In this document: piece by piece, positions 17,784 through 28,180 of the stretch
Numbering within the stretch: the first letter of the stretch is position 1
How the letters are laid out: the number at the start of each line of letters is the position of its first letter
Assembly (NCBI GenBank): GCA_025698895.1
Contig: JAILWO010000001.1
Coordinates: forward strand, 1,523,001-1,587,000
Reading direction: 5' to 3'
Origin: Rhizobiaceae bacterium
GTDB taxonomy: Bacteria; Pseudomonadota; Alphaproteobacteria; Rhizobiales; Rhizobiaceae
DNA length: 64,000 bases
The notes under the pieces: model-generated
Seen by the model: only the letters and a program-made list of their open reading frames with translations
Told to the model about the DNA's origin: nothing
Databases searched by the model: none
Made by a program: the position numbers and the translations under genes

Positions 17784-18889
17784 CCCAGATCGAACTGCGC
17801 GGCATCCAGAAGTGGTTCGGCGAGGTCCAGGTCATCAAGGACCTCAACCTGACGATCGCCGACAACGAGTTCATCGTGCTGCTCGGGCAGTCGGGCTGCG
17901 GCAAGACGACGACGCTGCGCGCCGTCGCCGGTTTGGAGACGGTGGACGAGGGCGACATCCTGATTGACGGCGAGGACGTGAAACATCTTCATGCTTCCGC
18001 GCGTGACATCGCCATGGTGTTCCAGTCCTTCTCGCTCTACCCCCACATGACGGTCTTCGAGAACATCGCCTTTCCGCTGCGCGCCACGCGCATGGCCAAG
18101 GCCGACATCGACAAGGCCGTGCGCGAGATCGCGCGCGTGCTGCGCATCACCGACCTGCTCGGCAAGCGCCCTTCCGCGCTCTCGGGGGGTGACATGCAGC
18201 GGGTCGCGATCGGCCGCGCGCTGGTACGCAAGCCCAAGGCCATGCTGATGGACGAGCCGATCGGCGCGCTCGACGCCAAGCTGCGCGAGGAGATGCGCTC
18301 CGAGATCAAACGCCTCCACCTCAAGCAGGGCTCGACGACGATCTACGTCACCCACGACCAGATCGAAGCGATGGCTCTGGCCGACCGCATTGTCATCATG
18401 CATGAGGGCGTGCTGCAGCAGGTCGGCGCGCCGGAGGAGGTCTATTCGCGCCCCGCCAACCTGTTCGTCGCGCGCTTCGTCGGCAGCCCGGTGATGAACG
18501 TGTCCGAGGTGAACGTCGCCGAGGCATCCGACCGCGCCGACATCTCGCTGGCAGGGCTCGACCGTGCCATCGCCTTCCCGCGCGACCTGCTCGGCCAGCT
18601 CTCGGCGGCCGGCGCAAAGGCTGGACCGCTGGCGCTGGGCGTGCGGCCCGAAGGCGTCATCGTCAGCCGCGAGGAGAAGGAGGGCATGATTCCGGTCGAA
18701 GCCCATATTATCGAGCCGCTCGGCTCCCACGACATCGTCGACCTGAAGGTCGGGGAGGAATTCCTGCGGGCACGAACCCGCGCCGGCTATGTCGATCGTC
18801 CCGGCCGCACTGTCTGGACGCGGATTGATCCAGCCCAGGCGCATTTCTTCGATCCCGGATCGGGCGACTCGCTTGGGGTGAGGCTCTGA
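17780..18889 (+). CDS. Sugar ABC transporter ATP-binding protein (MalK/UgpC type), first copy
   Basis: 369 aa. Walker A GQSGCGKTTT at residues 37-46, Q-loop in VFQSFSLYPHMTVFENIAFP, signature LSGGDMQRVAIGRAL, Walker B AMLMDEPIGALD, H-loop in YVTHDQIEAM, then a C-terminal MOBE/TOBE regulatory domain (ALGVRPEGVIV). The Gly in place of Ser in the EPIGALD D-loop differs from the second copy. It pairs with the next ATPase, one base away, as a likely heterodimer. Confidence 0.95.
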   Translation: MTQIELRGIQKWFGEVQVIKDLNLTIADNEFIVLLGQSGCGKTTTLRAVAGLETVDEGDILIDGEDVKHLHASARDIAMVFQSFSLYPHMTVFENIAFPLRATRMAKADIDKAVREIARVLRITDLLGKRPSALSGGDMQRVAIGRALVRKPKAMLMDEPIGALDAKLREEMRSEIKRLHLKQGSTTIYVTHDQIEAMALADRIVIMHEGVLQQVGAPEEVYSRPANLFVARFVGSPVMNVSEVNVAEASDRADISLAGLDRAIAFPRDLLGQLSAAGAKAGPLALGVRPEGVIVSREEKEGMIPVEAHIIEPLGSHDIVDLKVGEEFLRARTRAGYVDRPGRTVWTRIDPAQAHFFDPGSGDSLGVRL

Positions 18890-18890
18890 C

Positions 18891-19970
18891 ATGGCCCATA
18901 TCGAACTGCGAAGCGTCACCAAAAAATTCGGCTCCACCGTCGCCCTGCGCGATCTCGACCTGACGATCGAGGACGGGCAGTTCTTCGTGCTGCTCGGCGA
19001 GACGGGCGCCGGCAAGACAACGACCTTGCGGGTGATCGCCGGACTGGACAGGCCCACCTCGGGCCAGGTTTTCATCGACGGCGTCGACGTGGCCGACTGG
19101 GGCGCGGCCGAGCGCGACGTCGCCCTGGTCCTCCAGCAATATTCGCTCTATCCGCGCTACACGGTGCGCGAGAACCTGGAGTTCCCGCTCAAGTCGCGCA
19201 TCAGGCCGCATTCGAAGGAAGAGATCGCCACTCGCGTTGACCGCGCCGCGAAGACCCTGCGGATCGAGCACTTGCTCGACCGCAAGACCGACCGGCTTTC
19301 CGGTGGCGAGATGCAACGTGTCTCGATCGGTCGCGCCATCGTCAGGAAGCCACGTGTCTTCCTGATGGACGAGCCGCTCTCCGCACTCGACGCCAAGCTG
19401 CGCGAATCCCTGCGCACCGAACTGAAGAGCCTCCAGATGACGCTCGGCGCGACATTCCTGTTCGTCACCCACGATCAGGTCGAGGCGATGTCGATGGGCG
19501 ATCGCGTCGGTGTGCTCAACGAGGGCCGTCTGGTGCAGGTCGGCACCCCTCAGGAGATCTACAACGACCCCCACGACACCTTCGTGGCCGGTTTCGTCGG
19601 CTCGCCGCCGATGAACCTGATAGAGGGGGAGGTGACGGGCGGCCAGGCCAGCGCCCGGGCGGGCTTCGCCCTGCCGCTCGCGGCGAACGGCAAGGCAGAG
19701 GCGCTGGCTGGCCGCCCCGTCACTTTCGGCATCAGGCCCGAGGACATCGTGCTGGGATCGCAAGACGGCGCGGAGGCTCGCGTGCATGACGTGGAAAACC
19801 ACGGGGTGGAGAAGATCGTCACGCTCCAGGCCGGCGATTCCATCCTGAGGGCCACTGCGCCCGCGAGCACCAGGCTCTCGATCGACGAGACCGTCTCCTT
19901 CGGCTGGGACCCGGCCAGGGTGGTCCTGTTCGATACCGGCTCGGGCAAGAGCCTGCGTCACTCGGCCTGA
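18891..19970 (+). CDS. Sugar ABC transporter ATP-binding protein (MalK/UgpC type), second copy
   Basis: 359 aa. Walker A GETGAGKTT at residues 37-45, signature LSGGEMQRVSIGRAI, Walker B VFLMDEPLSALD, H-loop FVTHDQVEAM, and a C-terminal TOBE domain (FGIRPEDIVLGS). The Walker A has GETGA rather than the usual GPSGC, the main difference from the first copy. Having two non-identical ATPases fits a heterodimeric motor. It ends the operon. Confidence 0.95.
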   Translation: MAHIELRSVTKKFGSTVALRDLDLTIEDGQFFVLLGETGAGKTTTLRVIAGLDRPTSGQVFIDGVDVADWGAAERDVALVLQQYSLYPRYTVRENLEFPLKSRIRPHSKEEIATRVDRAAKTLRIEHLLDRKTDRLSGGEMQRVSIGRAIVRKPRVFLMDEPLSALDAKLRESLRTELKSLQMTLGATFLFVTHDQVEAMSMGDRVGVLNEGRLVQVGTPQEIYNDPHDTFVAGFVGSPPMNLIEGEVTGGQASARAGFALPLAANGKAEALAGRPVTFGIRPEDIVLGSQDGAEARVHDVENHGVEKIVTLQAGDSILRATAPASTRLSIDETVSFGWDPARVVLFDTGSGKSLRHSA

Positions 19971-19997
19971 GATCGGGCGGCGCTTGGTTCTCCCGGT

Positions 19998-20020
19998 CGC
20001 TCCGGACCGGCACCGGAGCG
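19998..20020 (+). terminator. Possible terminator hairpin after the sugar ABC operon
   Basis: CGCTCCGG / CCGGAGCG (8-bp perfect stem, 7-nt loop) begins 28 bp after the last ATPase stop. No T-run follows, so it is only a weak intrinsic terminator candidate. Confidence 0.35.
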
Positions 20021-20075
20021 GAACACTATAGGCGGCTGCCTCGTTAGGTGCGCTTCAGTTCGCGCCGGATCACGA

Positions 20076-21146
20076 ATGTCAGCCCTGTCGGAACCATCCC
20101 TTGCGCCCATGGCCGAATCGGCGGAACTCTCGGCCCGCCGCGCTTCGCTCGTCCATGTCAGCGACGACATGCCCGGCATCACGCGCCGGCGCGCGGGCCG
20201 GGGCTTTGCCTATCGCGCCCCCGACGGACGGCCGCTGCGTCAGGGCGAGACGATGGACCGCATCCGCACGCTCGCCATACCGCCGGCCTGGACGGACGTC
20301 TGGATATGCCCGGACCCGGACGGTCATATCCAGGCGACGGGCCGCGACGCCAGAGGACGCAAGCAGTACCGCTATCACCCGCGCTGGGCCGAATGCCGCG
20401 ACGAGGTGAAGTATTCGAGCCTCGCCGACTTCGCCCGCGCCCTGCCGGCGCTTCGTCGCCATGTCGATGCCGACCTGCGCCGGCGAGGGCTGGATTTCGA
20501 ACGCGTGGTGGCGTCCGTGGTCTGGCTTCTCGACAACACGATGATCCGCGTCGGCAACGCCGGCTATGCGCGCGAGAACGGTAGCTTCGGCCTGACGACA
20601 TTGCGCGACCGCCATGTCGACATCGACGGCACGACGGTGCGGTTCGCCTTCAAGGGAAAATCCGGCAAGGAGTGGCGGCTAAAGCTGGTCGACCGTCGCA
20701 TCGCGCGCATCGTCAAGGATGTCCAGGACATTCCCGGACAACATCTGTTCCAATATTTCGACGAGGAAGGCCGGCGCAGGCCCGTCCGCTCGCAGGACGT
20801 GAACGACTATATCCGGGACTGTTCGGACGTCGCCTTCTCGTCGAAGCATTTCCGCACCTGGGGCGGCACGCTGCGCGCGCTACTCCTGTTCGGCGCGATG
20901 GAGCGTCCGGAGACGAAGCGGGGAAGGGCGTTGGCGGCCAACGAGGTCGTCGACCGCGTCGCGGCCGCGCTCGGCAACACCCGCGCGGTCTGCCGGCGCT
21001 GCTATATCCATCCGGCGGTCTTCGACCAGTGGGAGGAGGGCAGCCTTCGGGCGAGGCTGTCGGAGGCGAGGCGCGGCCTGCGAAAAGTCCCGGACGGCCT
21101 CGACGAGGCGGAGATGCTGGCCATGCGATGGTTGGACCGGCTTTGA
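20076..21146 (+). CDS. DNA topoisomerase IB (poxvirus-like, bacterial)
   Basis: 356 aa. Type IB topoisomerase that relaxes supercoils through a 3'-phosphotyrosyl intermediate. Recognisable segments: YHPRWAECRDEVKYSSLADF, RVGNAGYARENGSFGLTTLR with a catalytic Arg, FKGKSGKEW with the catalytic Lys, KHFRTWGGTLRALL with the second Arg, and CRRCYIHPAVF where Tyr310 is the nucleophile. All catalytic positions are present, so the enzyme should be active. Solitary gene; ATG 20076 has only a weak ribosome site and ATG 20109 is an alternative. Confidence 0.95.
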   Translation: MSALSEPSLAPMAESAELSARRASLVHVSDDMPGITRRRAGRGFAYRAPDGRPLRQGETMDRIRTLAIPPAWTDVWICPDPDGHIQATGRDARGRKQYRYHPRWAECRDEVKYSSLADFARALPALRRHVDADLRRRGLDFERVVASVVWLLDNTMIRVGNAGYARENGSFGLTTLRDRHVDIDGTTVRFAFKGKSGKEWRLKLVDRRIARIVKDVQDIPGQHLFQYFDEEGRRRPVRSQDVNDYIRDCSDVAFSSKHFRTWGGTLRALLLFGAMERPETKRGRALAANEVVDRVAAALGNTRAVCRRCYIHPAVFDQWEEGSLRARLSEARRGLRKVPDGLDEAEMLAMRWLDRL

Positions 21147-21209
21147 GTCGGCTCGACATGCCAGGCGGCATTTTTCCTTGTCGGGAGTGCGGTACAGTCT
21201 GTAAGCGGG

Positions 21210-22292
21210 GTGCCGAAACCTTCCGAACCACCGGACGCCGGCCTCATGAACATCCATAGCGCGGAGACGGACCTCGTCTTTCCGTTTCCCGAAGCGCCGG
21301 CCACCGGCACCGTTACCGAGGTGGCGCCGGGCATATTGTGGACACGCATCCCGCTTCCCTTCAGGCTTGACCACGTCAATGTCTTCCTCATCGAGGATGG
21401 CGACGGCTGGGCGGTCGTCGACACCGGCATCGGCGACGACGCCACGCGCGAGGTCTGGTACGCACTCGTCAACGGCCCGCTGGCGGGAAAGCGTCTGACG
21501 CGCCTGATCGTCACCCATTTTCATCCCGATCACATCGGGCTGGCGGGATGGCTGTGCGCCACCTTCGACATGAAAATGCTGACCAGCCAGACTGCCTGGC
21601 TCGGTTGCCTCAACATCTCGCTTTCTCCCGGCGCGCTGGACGCGAAGCCCTATCGAGATTTCTACGCACTGCACGGCCTGTCGGCCGAGACGGTGCGACT
21701 GGTCACGACGCAGGGCCATGGCTATCTCAGGATGGTCACGCCGCTGCCGCCGACCTTTTCGCGGCTGGTCGCCGGCGACCGGCTGGCCATCGGCGGCCGG
21801 GTCTTCGACGTGATGTCGGGCAATGGTCACGCGCCCGAGCAGATCATGCTCTATTCGGCGGCCGACCGCATCTTCCTGGCAGCCGACCAGGTGCTGGCCA
21901 AGATCACGCCCAACATAAGCGTCTGGCCAGTCGAGCCAGACGGCGACCCGCTCGGGCTCTATCTGCGCTCGCTGGACGAGATCGCGCGCACCGTTCCCGT
22001 CGACGCGCTGGTGCTGCCCGGCCACCAGCTTCCCTTTTACGGGCTGCATCGCCGCTGCACGGAACTCGCCGCCCATCATGAGCAGCGCTGCGACAGGCTG
22101 ATCGAGGCCTGCCGGGTCAAGCCATCGACGGTGGGCGAACTCGTGCCGGTGCTTTTCCCGCGCAAGCTCGATCCGCATCAGCTCAGCTTCGCCTTCTCGG
22201 AGACCTTCGCCCATGTGAACGCGCTAGTCCGGCGCGGCCGGTTCGTGTGGGAAGAGCGGAGGGACGGCGTCCAGCGCGTCCGTCCGGTCTGA
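21210..22292 (+). CDS. MBL-fold metallo-hydrolase
   Basis: About 360 aa. The zinc motif THFHPDH (His103, His105, Asp107, His108 counting from GTG 21210) plus a later GNGHAPEQIML His and the LPGHQLPF His complete the two-metal site of the metallo-beta-lactamase superfamily. A long C-terminal helical part resembles MBL proteins with a winged-helix-like tail. GTG 21210 is the outermost start; ATG 21246 (MNIHSAETD) is equally plausible. The substrate cannot be inferred. It is followed 66 bp later by the FAH-family gene. Confidence 0.85.
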   Translation: MPKPSEPPDAGLMNIHSAETDLVFPFPEAPATGTVTEVAPGILWTRIPLPFRLDHVNVFLIEDGDGWAVVDTGIGDDATREVWYALVNGPLAGKRLTRLIVTHFHPDHIGLAGWLCATFDMKMLTSQTAWLGCLNISLSPGALDAKPYRDFYALHGLSAETVRLVTTQGHGYLRMVTPLPPTFSRLVAGDRLAIGGRVFDVMSGNGHAPEQIMLYSAADRIFLAADQVLAKITPNISVWPVEPDGDPLGLYLRSLDEIARTVPVDALVLPGHQLPFYGLHRRCTELAAHHEQRCDRLIEACRVKPSTVGELVPVLFPRKLDPHQLSFAFSETFAHVNALVRRGRFVWEERRDGVQRVRPV

Positions 22293-22358
22293 GAGAGAGG
22301 GCCGCACCTGCCCGTCGTAGACTTGCAGCGCATCCAGGAAAGAAAGGCAGTCCATCCG

Positions 22359-23057
22359 ATGACGTCGTACCTGTTCGAACCGCATCCCCGACCGGCCGCC
22401 GCCGTGCTGGGCGAAAGCGCTGCGTTTCCCGTCCACCGCATATTCTGCGTCGGGCGCAACTATGCCGAGCACGCCAAGGAGATGGGCTTTCAGGTGGACC
22501 GGGAGGCGCCGTTCTATTTTCTGAAATCCGCCACGACGCTGGTGCCTTCGGGCGAGACGATTCCCTATCCCCCGGGAACCGACAACTTCCATCACGAGAT
22601 GGAACTGGTTTTCGCCATCGGCCGCGAGGGCTTCCGCATCGACAGGGGCCACGCTCTCGACCACGTCTACGGATACGCCTGCGGGCTCGACATGACGCGG
22701 CGCGATCTGCAGCTCGCCTCACGCGAGAAGGGCCGGCCGTGGGATTTTGGCAAGGATTTCGAGCGCTCGGCCGTGATGGGCCCAATCACCAGGGCCGAGG
22801 CCTTCGGCGCGCCGTCGGGCAGGGTCATCGAACTGACGGTCAATGGCGAGACGCGTCAGAAGGCGAACCTTGATGATCTGGTCTGGAAGGTCGACGAGAT
22901 CGTCGCGCATCTGTCGGGCTATTACCGGCTTCAGCCGGGCGACCTGATATTCTCCGGCACGCCGGCCGGTGTCGGTCCGGTCGTGGCAGGTGACAGCTTG
23001 CGCGGCACGATCGATGGGCTTGAGCCCGTCGAACTGACGATCGGCCCGGCCGAATAG
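22359..23057 (+). CDS. Fumarylacetoacetate hydrolase (FAH) family protein
   Basis: 232 aa, the size of single-domain FAH proteins such as fumarylpyruvate hydrolase. Motifs: VGRNYAEHAKEMG, the metal ligands FHHEMELVFAIG, VYGYACGLDMTRRDLQ, KDFERSAVMGP and IFSGTPAGVGPV. ATG 22359 is preceded by AGGAAAGAAAGG. Cytosolic Mg/Mn-dependent C-C hydrolase or oxaloacetate decarboxylase-like activity is expected. The MBL hydrolase next door may act in the same pathway, but this is only proximity. Confidence 0.9.
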   Translation: MTSYLFEPHPRPAAAVLGESAAFPVHRIFCVGRNYAEHAKEMGFQVDREAPFYFLKSATTLVPSGETIPYPPGTDNFHHEMELVFAIGREGFRIDRGHALDHVYGYACGLDMTRRDLQLASREKGRPWDFGKDFERSAVMGPITRAEAFGAPSGRVIELTVNGETRQKANLDDLVWKVDEIVAHLSGYYRLQPGDLIFSGTPAGVGPVVAGDSLRGTIDGLEPVELTIGPAE

Positions 23058-23063
23058 CCCGCC

Positions 23064-23936
23064 CTACGCCAGTTCGAGCCAGACGGGGCGATGGTCGGAG
23101 CCAACCGCCGCCTCGTCGACCCGGCAGCCCCTGATCCTCGGCGCCAGTCCGGGATGGACGAAGCAATAGTCGAGGCAGCGCCGGCGGGTGGGGTCGTCCT
23201 GTCGCCTCGAATCGATCCAGGTGATCGTGCGCCCGGTCTTTGTGTCCCCGCTCGCGATCGCTGCATCGACCGCGAGCCCGGCGCGGCGCGTCTGGCCGTA
23301 GTCGACGTCGGGAATGCCGGTGATCTCCCTGTATTCGGGACTGTCCGGCTCGGTGTTGAAATCGCCCATCAGGACGAAATCGTCGGGATGCGGCGGTTCG
23401 GGAAATCCGCGTTCGGACGTGCCCGTCACGGCACCGCCCTCGATGCTGTAGCGCGTGGCGCGCCCCATGAGAAAGCGGATTTGCGCGATGCGCTCCGCCG
23501 GGCTCGTATGGTCGAGATGGACCGAATAGAAGCGCACCGGGCCGAACGGTGCCGCGACCAGCGCCTCAAGCGCGCCGCGCTGCAGGTTAATGCGGTCATA
23601 GGTGCGCATGCGCGGCAAAAGCAGGTTGCGCGTGGCCAGGATCGGCGCGCGCGACAGGATCATGTTGCCGAATTCAAAGGCCCGCGTGACGGCGACACCC
23701 TCCTCGACCGCCGAACCCATGTCGACGCCATAGGGCGCGCCGAACACGTGGAAATAGTCGGGGAGCAGCGCGATCATCTCGGCCACCATGTCGCGGCCCT
23801 GGTTTTCCGGGCTGTTGCGCGTGACCTCCTGCAGCGCGATCAGGTCCGCGCCGCGGACGGCGTCCACGATGCGTTCGAGGTCGTATCGGCCATCCAGCCC
23901 GATGCCGTACTGGATATTGTAGGTCACGCATTTCAT
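23064..23936 (-). CDS. Endonuclease/exonuclease/phosphatase family protein
   Basis: 290 aa. EEP-fold motifs in order: TYNIQYGIG (Asn), ALQEV (catalytic Glu), YSVHLDH, LMGDFNTEPDSPEY (Asp/Asn) and GSDHRPVWLEL (C-terminal Asp/His pair). No signal peptide. Start 23936 is chosen because GGAGGGGA lies upstream; the eight further in-frame codons lack support. Convergent with the FAH gene, with 6 bp between stops. The family includes nucleases, sphingomyelinases and inositol phosphatases; the substrate is unknown here. Confidence 0.88.
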   Translation of the reverse strand: MKCVTYNIQYGIGLDGRYDLERIVDAVRGADLIALQEVTRNSPENQGRDMVAEMIALLPDYFHVFGAPYGVDMGSAVEEGVAVTRAFEFGNMILSRAPILATRNLLLPRMRTYDRINLQRGALEALVAAPFGPVRFYSVHLDHTSPAERIAQIRFLMGRATRYSIEGGAVTGTSERGFPEPPHPDDFVLMGDFNTEPDSPEYREITGIPDVDYGQTRRAGLAVDAAIASGDTKTGRTITWIDSRRQDDPTRRRCLDYCFVHPGLAPRIRGCRVDEAAVGSDHRPVWLELA

Positions 23937-24031
23937 GGAAAAGCCGTCCCCTCCGCGCAAATAGCCGCAAAACGTGTCTCGCGCCCGCCGCTCGTCTGCG
24001 ATAGGAGAGCGCGCAAGCGAAAATCCCTTAA

Positions 24032-25087
<1,056 letters not shown>

Positions 25088-25157
25088 CGTCTCTGCTGGA
25101 GATGGCCGGCAGGCCAGAGCGGGGTGCTGACCTACCCAGACGCGCCGCGAGGCGGTC

Positions 25158-26324
25158 ATGACCACGCCCGCCCTAGCCTCCCACAAGCGCATCGTCGTCA
25201 AGATCGGCTCGGCGCTTCTCGTCGATCGCGCCACCGGCCTCAGGCGCGATTGGCTGGCCTCTGTCGCGGCCGACATCGCCTCGCTCGCCGGTGCCGGCGT
25301 CGAGATGCTGGTGGTCTCTTCGGGCGCGATCGCGCTCGGTCGCACCATTCTCGGCCTTGGCGCCGGCAAGGCGCTGAAGCTGGAGGAAAGCCAGGCTGCG
25401 GCCGCCGTCGGCCAGATCGCGCTGGCCGGCGCGTGGTCGGAGGAGCTGGGCCGTCACGGCCTTTTGTCGGGCCAGATCCTGCTGACGCTGGGCGACACGG
25501 AGGAACGCCGCCGCTACCTCAACGCGCGCGAGACGGTGTCGACCCTGATCCGCATGAAGGCGGTGCCTGTCATCAACGAGAACGACACGGTCGCCACCAC
25601 CGAGATACGCTACGGCGACAATGACCGCCTCGCGGCCCGCGTGGCGGGCATGCTGTCGGCCGACCTGCTGGTGCTCCTGTCCGACGTGGACGGCCTCTAC
25701 GACGCGCCGCCGGCTCGCGTCCCCGGCGCGCGCTTCCTGCCGCTGGTGGAGCGCATCACGCCCGAGATCGAGGCCATGGCCGGGGAGGCGGCGTCCGCCA
25801 CCTCGCGTGGCGGCATGCGCACCAAGATTGATGCCGGCAAGATCGCCACCACCGCCGGCGCGGCGATGATCATCACCTCGGGCCTGCGCATGAACCCGCT
25901 CTCGGCCATCGACCGCGGCGAACGCTTCACCTATTTCCGCGCCAGCGACAGGCCCGTGCGCGGCTACAAGTCGTGGATCGCGGGCCAGCTCGAGCCGGCC
26001 GGGCGGCTCACCGTCGACGACGGCGCGGTGGCGGCTCTCCTGGGAGGCAAGTCCCTACTGGCGGCCGGCGTCAGGCAGGTGTCGGGCGGCTTTTCGCGGG
26101 GCGATACGGTCGCGGTTGTGGATGGAGGCGGACGCGAGGTGGCGCGCGGGCTTGTTGCCTATGACGCGCCGGACGCGATAAGGATCGCGGGACTGAAGTC
26201 GGCCGACATCGCCGCGGCGCTGGGCTACGAGTCGCGCGGCGCGATGATCCATCGCGACGACCTCGTGGTTACGCGGCGCATGGGCGGCCGGGACGGGAAG
26301 GTGAGCCATGTTGAAAGCGCATGA
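25158..26324 (+). CDS. proB: Glutamate 5-kinase
   Basis: 388 aa. Amino-acid kinase domain ([60 protein letters not shown]) plus a C-terminal PUA domain (about 285-385). Catalyses ATP-dependent phosphorylation of L-glutamate, the first step of proline synthesis, and is normally feedback-inhibited by proline. It lies 70 bp after obgE and overlaps proA by 17 bp. Confidence 0.97.
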   Translation: MTTPALASHKRIVVKIGSALLVDRATGLRRDWLASVAADIASLAGAGVEMLVVSSGAIALGRTILGLGAGKALKLEESQAAAAVGQIALAGAWSEELGRHGLLSGQILLTLGDTEERRRYLNARETVSTLIRMKAVPVINENDTVATTEIRYGDNDRLAARVAGMLSADLLVLLSDVDGLYDAPPARVPGARFLPLVERITPEIEAMAGEAASATSRGGMRTKIDAGKIATTAGAAMIITSGLRMNPLSAIDRGERFTYFRASDRPVRGYKSWIAGQLEPAGRLTVDDGAVAALLGGKSLLAAGVRQVSGGFSRGDTVAVVDGGGREVARGLVAYDAPDAIRIAGLKSADIAAALGYESRGAMIHRDDLVVTRRMGGRDGKVSHVESA

Positions 26325-27591
26325 AACCGGTGGCGATGTCGCCGCGATCATGGCCGAACTCGGCCTCAAGGCACGCGCGGCCGCCCGGCCGCTGGCACTC
26401 GCCTCCGCCGATCAAAAGAACCGCGCGCTCGCCGCGATGGCCGATTTGCTGACGGCTCGCGAGGCCGAGCTTCTGCAGGCCAATGCGATCGACGTCGCCA
26501 ATGGCGAGGAAGCGGGACTGGCCGCCTCCTTCATCGACCGGCTGACGCTTACTCCCGAGCGCATCCGTGCGATGGCCGACGGACTTCGCGAGATCGCCGC
26601 CCTGCCCGATCCGATCGGCTCGGTGATTGCCGAATGGTCGCGGCCGAACGGGCTGAGGATCGAACGCGTGCGCACCCCACTCGGAGTCATCGGTGTCATC
26701 TTCGAAAGCCGGCCGAACGTGACGGCCGATGCCGGGGCTCTGTGCATCAAGGCGGGCAATGCGGTGATCCTGCGCGGCGGGTCCGATTCGATCAACTCTT
26801 CCTCGGCCATCCATGCCTGCCTGGCGGACGGGCTGGAGGCCGCCGGTCTGCCGCGCGACGCCATCCAACTCGTGCCGGTGACGGACCGCGCGGCGGTGGG
26901 CGAGATGCTGAAGGGGCTCGACGGCAATCTCGACGTGATCGTTCCGCGAGGCGGGAGAAGCCTTGTCGAGCGTGTCCAGACCGAGGCGCGCGTGCCGGTC
27001 TTCGCGCATCTGGAGGGCGTGTGCCACGTCTATGTCGACGCCAGCGCCGATCTCGGCATGGCGGTCGATATCGCCGTCAACGCCAAGATGCGCCGCACCG
27101 GCATTTGCGGTGCGGCCGAGACCCTGCTTGTCGACCGCGCGGCGGCATCCACTCATCTGGTCCCGATCCTCGACGCGCTTCAGGCGGCCGGCTGCGAGGT
27201 TCGCGCGGACGAGGAGACCGCCGCGCTGTGGCCCGGGGCGAAGCCGGTCACGGAGGAGGACTGGAGGACCGAATATCTGGCGCCGGTGATCTCGGCGAAA
27301 CTGGTCGACGGCGTGACGGGCGCGATCGACCATATCGAACGCTATTCCTCGCACCATACCGAGGCGATTGTGGCCGAGGACGCCGACGCCGTGGAGCGCT
27401 TCTTTGCCGAAATCGATTCGGCGATCCTGCTTCACAACGCATCCACCCAGTTCGCCGATGGCGGCGAGTTCGGAATGGGCGCCGAGATCGGTATCGCGAC
27501 GGGACGCATGCATGCGCGCGGGCCGGTCGGCGTCGAGCAGCTCACTTCCTTCAAATACCGGGTGCGCGGTTCGGGCCAGGTCCGGCCATAG
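26308..27591 (+). CDS. proA: Gamma-glutamyl phosphate reductase
   Basis: 427 aa aldehyde-dehydrogenase-fold enzyme that reduces gamma-glutamyl phosphate to glutamate semialdehyde with NADPH. Motifs: [43 protein letters not shown] and the catalytic Cys region [16 protein letters not shown]. Its overlap with proB allows direct coupling of the two enzymes, which protects the labile intermediate. The third proline gene, proC, is at the far end of the window. Confidence 0.97.
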   Translation: MLKAHETGGDVAAIMAELGLKARAAARPLALASADQKNRALAAMADLLTAREAELLQANAIDVANGEEAGLAASFIDRLTLTPERIRAMADGLREIAALPDPIGSVIAEWSRPNGLRIERVRTPLGVIGVIFESRPNVTADAGALCIKAGNAVILRGGSDSINSSSAIHACLADGLEAAGLPRDAIQLVPVTDRAAVGEMLKGLDGNLDVIVPRGGRSLVERVQTEARVPVFAHLEGVCHVYVDASADLGMAVDIAVNAKMRRTGICGAAETLLVDRAAASTHLVPILDALQAAGCEVRADEETAALWPGAKPVTEEDWRTEYLAPVISAKLVDGVTGAIDHIERYSSHHTEAIVAEDADAVERFFAEIDSAILLHNASTQFADGGEFGMGAEIGIATGRMHARGPVGVEQLTSFKYRVRGSGQVRP

Positions 27592-27623
27592 CGTCTTTCG
27601 GGCGCTTGTGTTAGCTTGTACAC

Positions 27624-27884
27624 ATGAGCACACAATCATCCGAAACGGTCACCGTCAGGCTGGCGAGCGAAACCAAAGCCAGGCTCGAGCAACTGGCGCG
27701 CCATACGCGCCGGTCCAAATCCTTTTTGGCCGGCGAGGCGATTGCCGACTATGTCGAGCGCGAACTCGCGATCCTCGAGGGAATAAAGCGCGGTCTCGCG
27801 GATATGGAAGCGGGGCGTGTCACACCCCACGACCAGGCGATGCGGCGGCTCCGGGCGACGGTTGAGAAGGCCGGCAAGGCCTGA
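27624..27884 (+). CDS. ParD/CopG-like ribbon-helix-helix antitoxin
   Basis: 86 aa. Residues about 8-50 (ETVTVRLASETKARLEQLAR, then SKSFLAGEAIADYVERE) form a ribbon-helix-helix DNA-binding domain; the acidic/basic C-terminal helix should wrap the toxin. The stop overlaps the toxin start (TGATG). TTGTGT and ACACAA arms flank the start region and may be the autoregulatory site. Expected to neutralise the downstream RelE/ParE-fold toxin and repress the pair. Confidence 0.88.
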   Translation: MSTQSSETVTVRLASETKARLEQLARHTRRSKSFLAGEAIADYVERELAILEGIKRGLADMEAGRVTPHDQAMRRLRATVEKAGKA

Positions 27885-28180
27885 TGCGGGCTGTCGTTTG
27901 GTCGGACGACGCCCTGGACGACATGGATTCGGCCGTTCGTTACATCGCCAACGATAGCTATCGGGCCGCTACGCTGGTTGTTGATCGTATCGAGGCGACG
28001 ATCGAGCTTTTGGCGGAATACCCGACCGGTCGCGCGGGCCGGGTCAAGGGAACCTACGAAAAGCCGGTTCACCGAACGCCGTACATCGTGGCCTATGCCT
28101 TGTCGGACACCAGGGTCGTCGTTCTTCGGGTCATTTATGGAAGCCGAGACTGGCCAGAAGGCGAATGGCCGCCCGAATGA
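27884..28180 (+). CDS. RelE/ParE-family toxin
   Basis: 98 aa with the compact RelE/ParE fold: VVWSDDALDDMDSAVRYI helix pair, GRAGRVKGTYEKPVHRTPYIVAYAL beta hairpin and the final VVVLRVIYGSRDWP strand. VLRVIYGSRDWP is the family's C-terminal signature. ParE types poison gyrase and RelE types cleave mRNA; the sequence alone does not decide. The pair is inserted between proA and nadD, genes that are otherwise close neighbours in Hyphomicrobiales, and the toxin end overlaps the likely nadD start. Confidence 0.9.
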   Translation: MRAVVWSDDALDDMDSAVRYIANDSYRAATLVVDRIEATIELLAEYPTGRAGRVKGTYEKPVHRTPYIVAYALSDTRVVVLRVIYGSRDWPEGEWPPE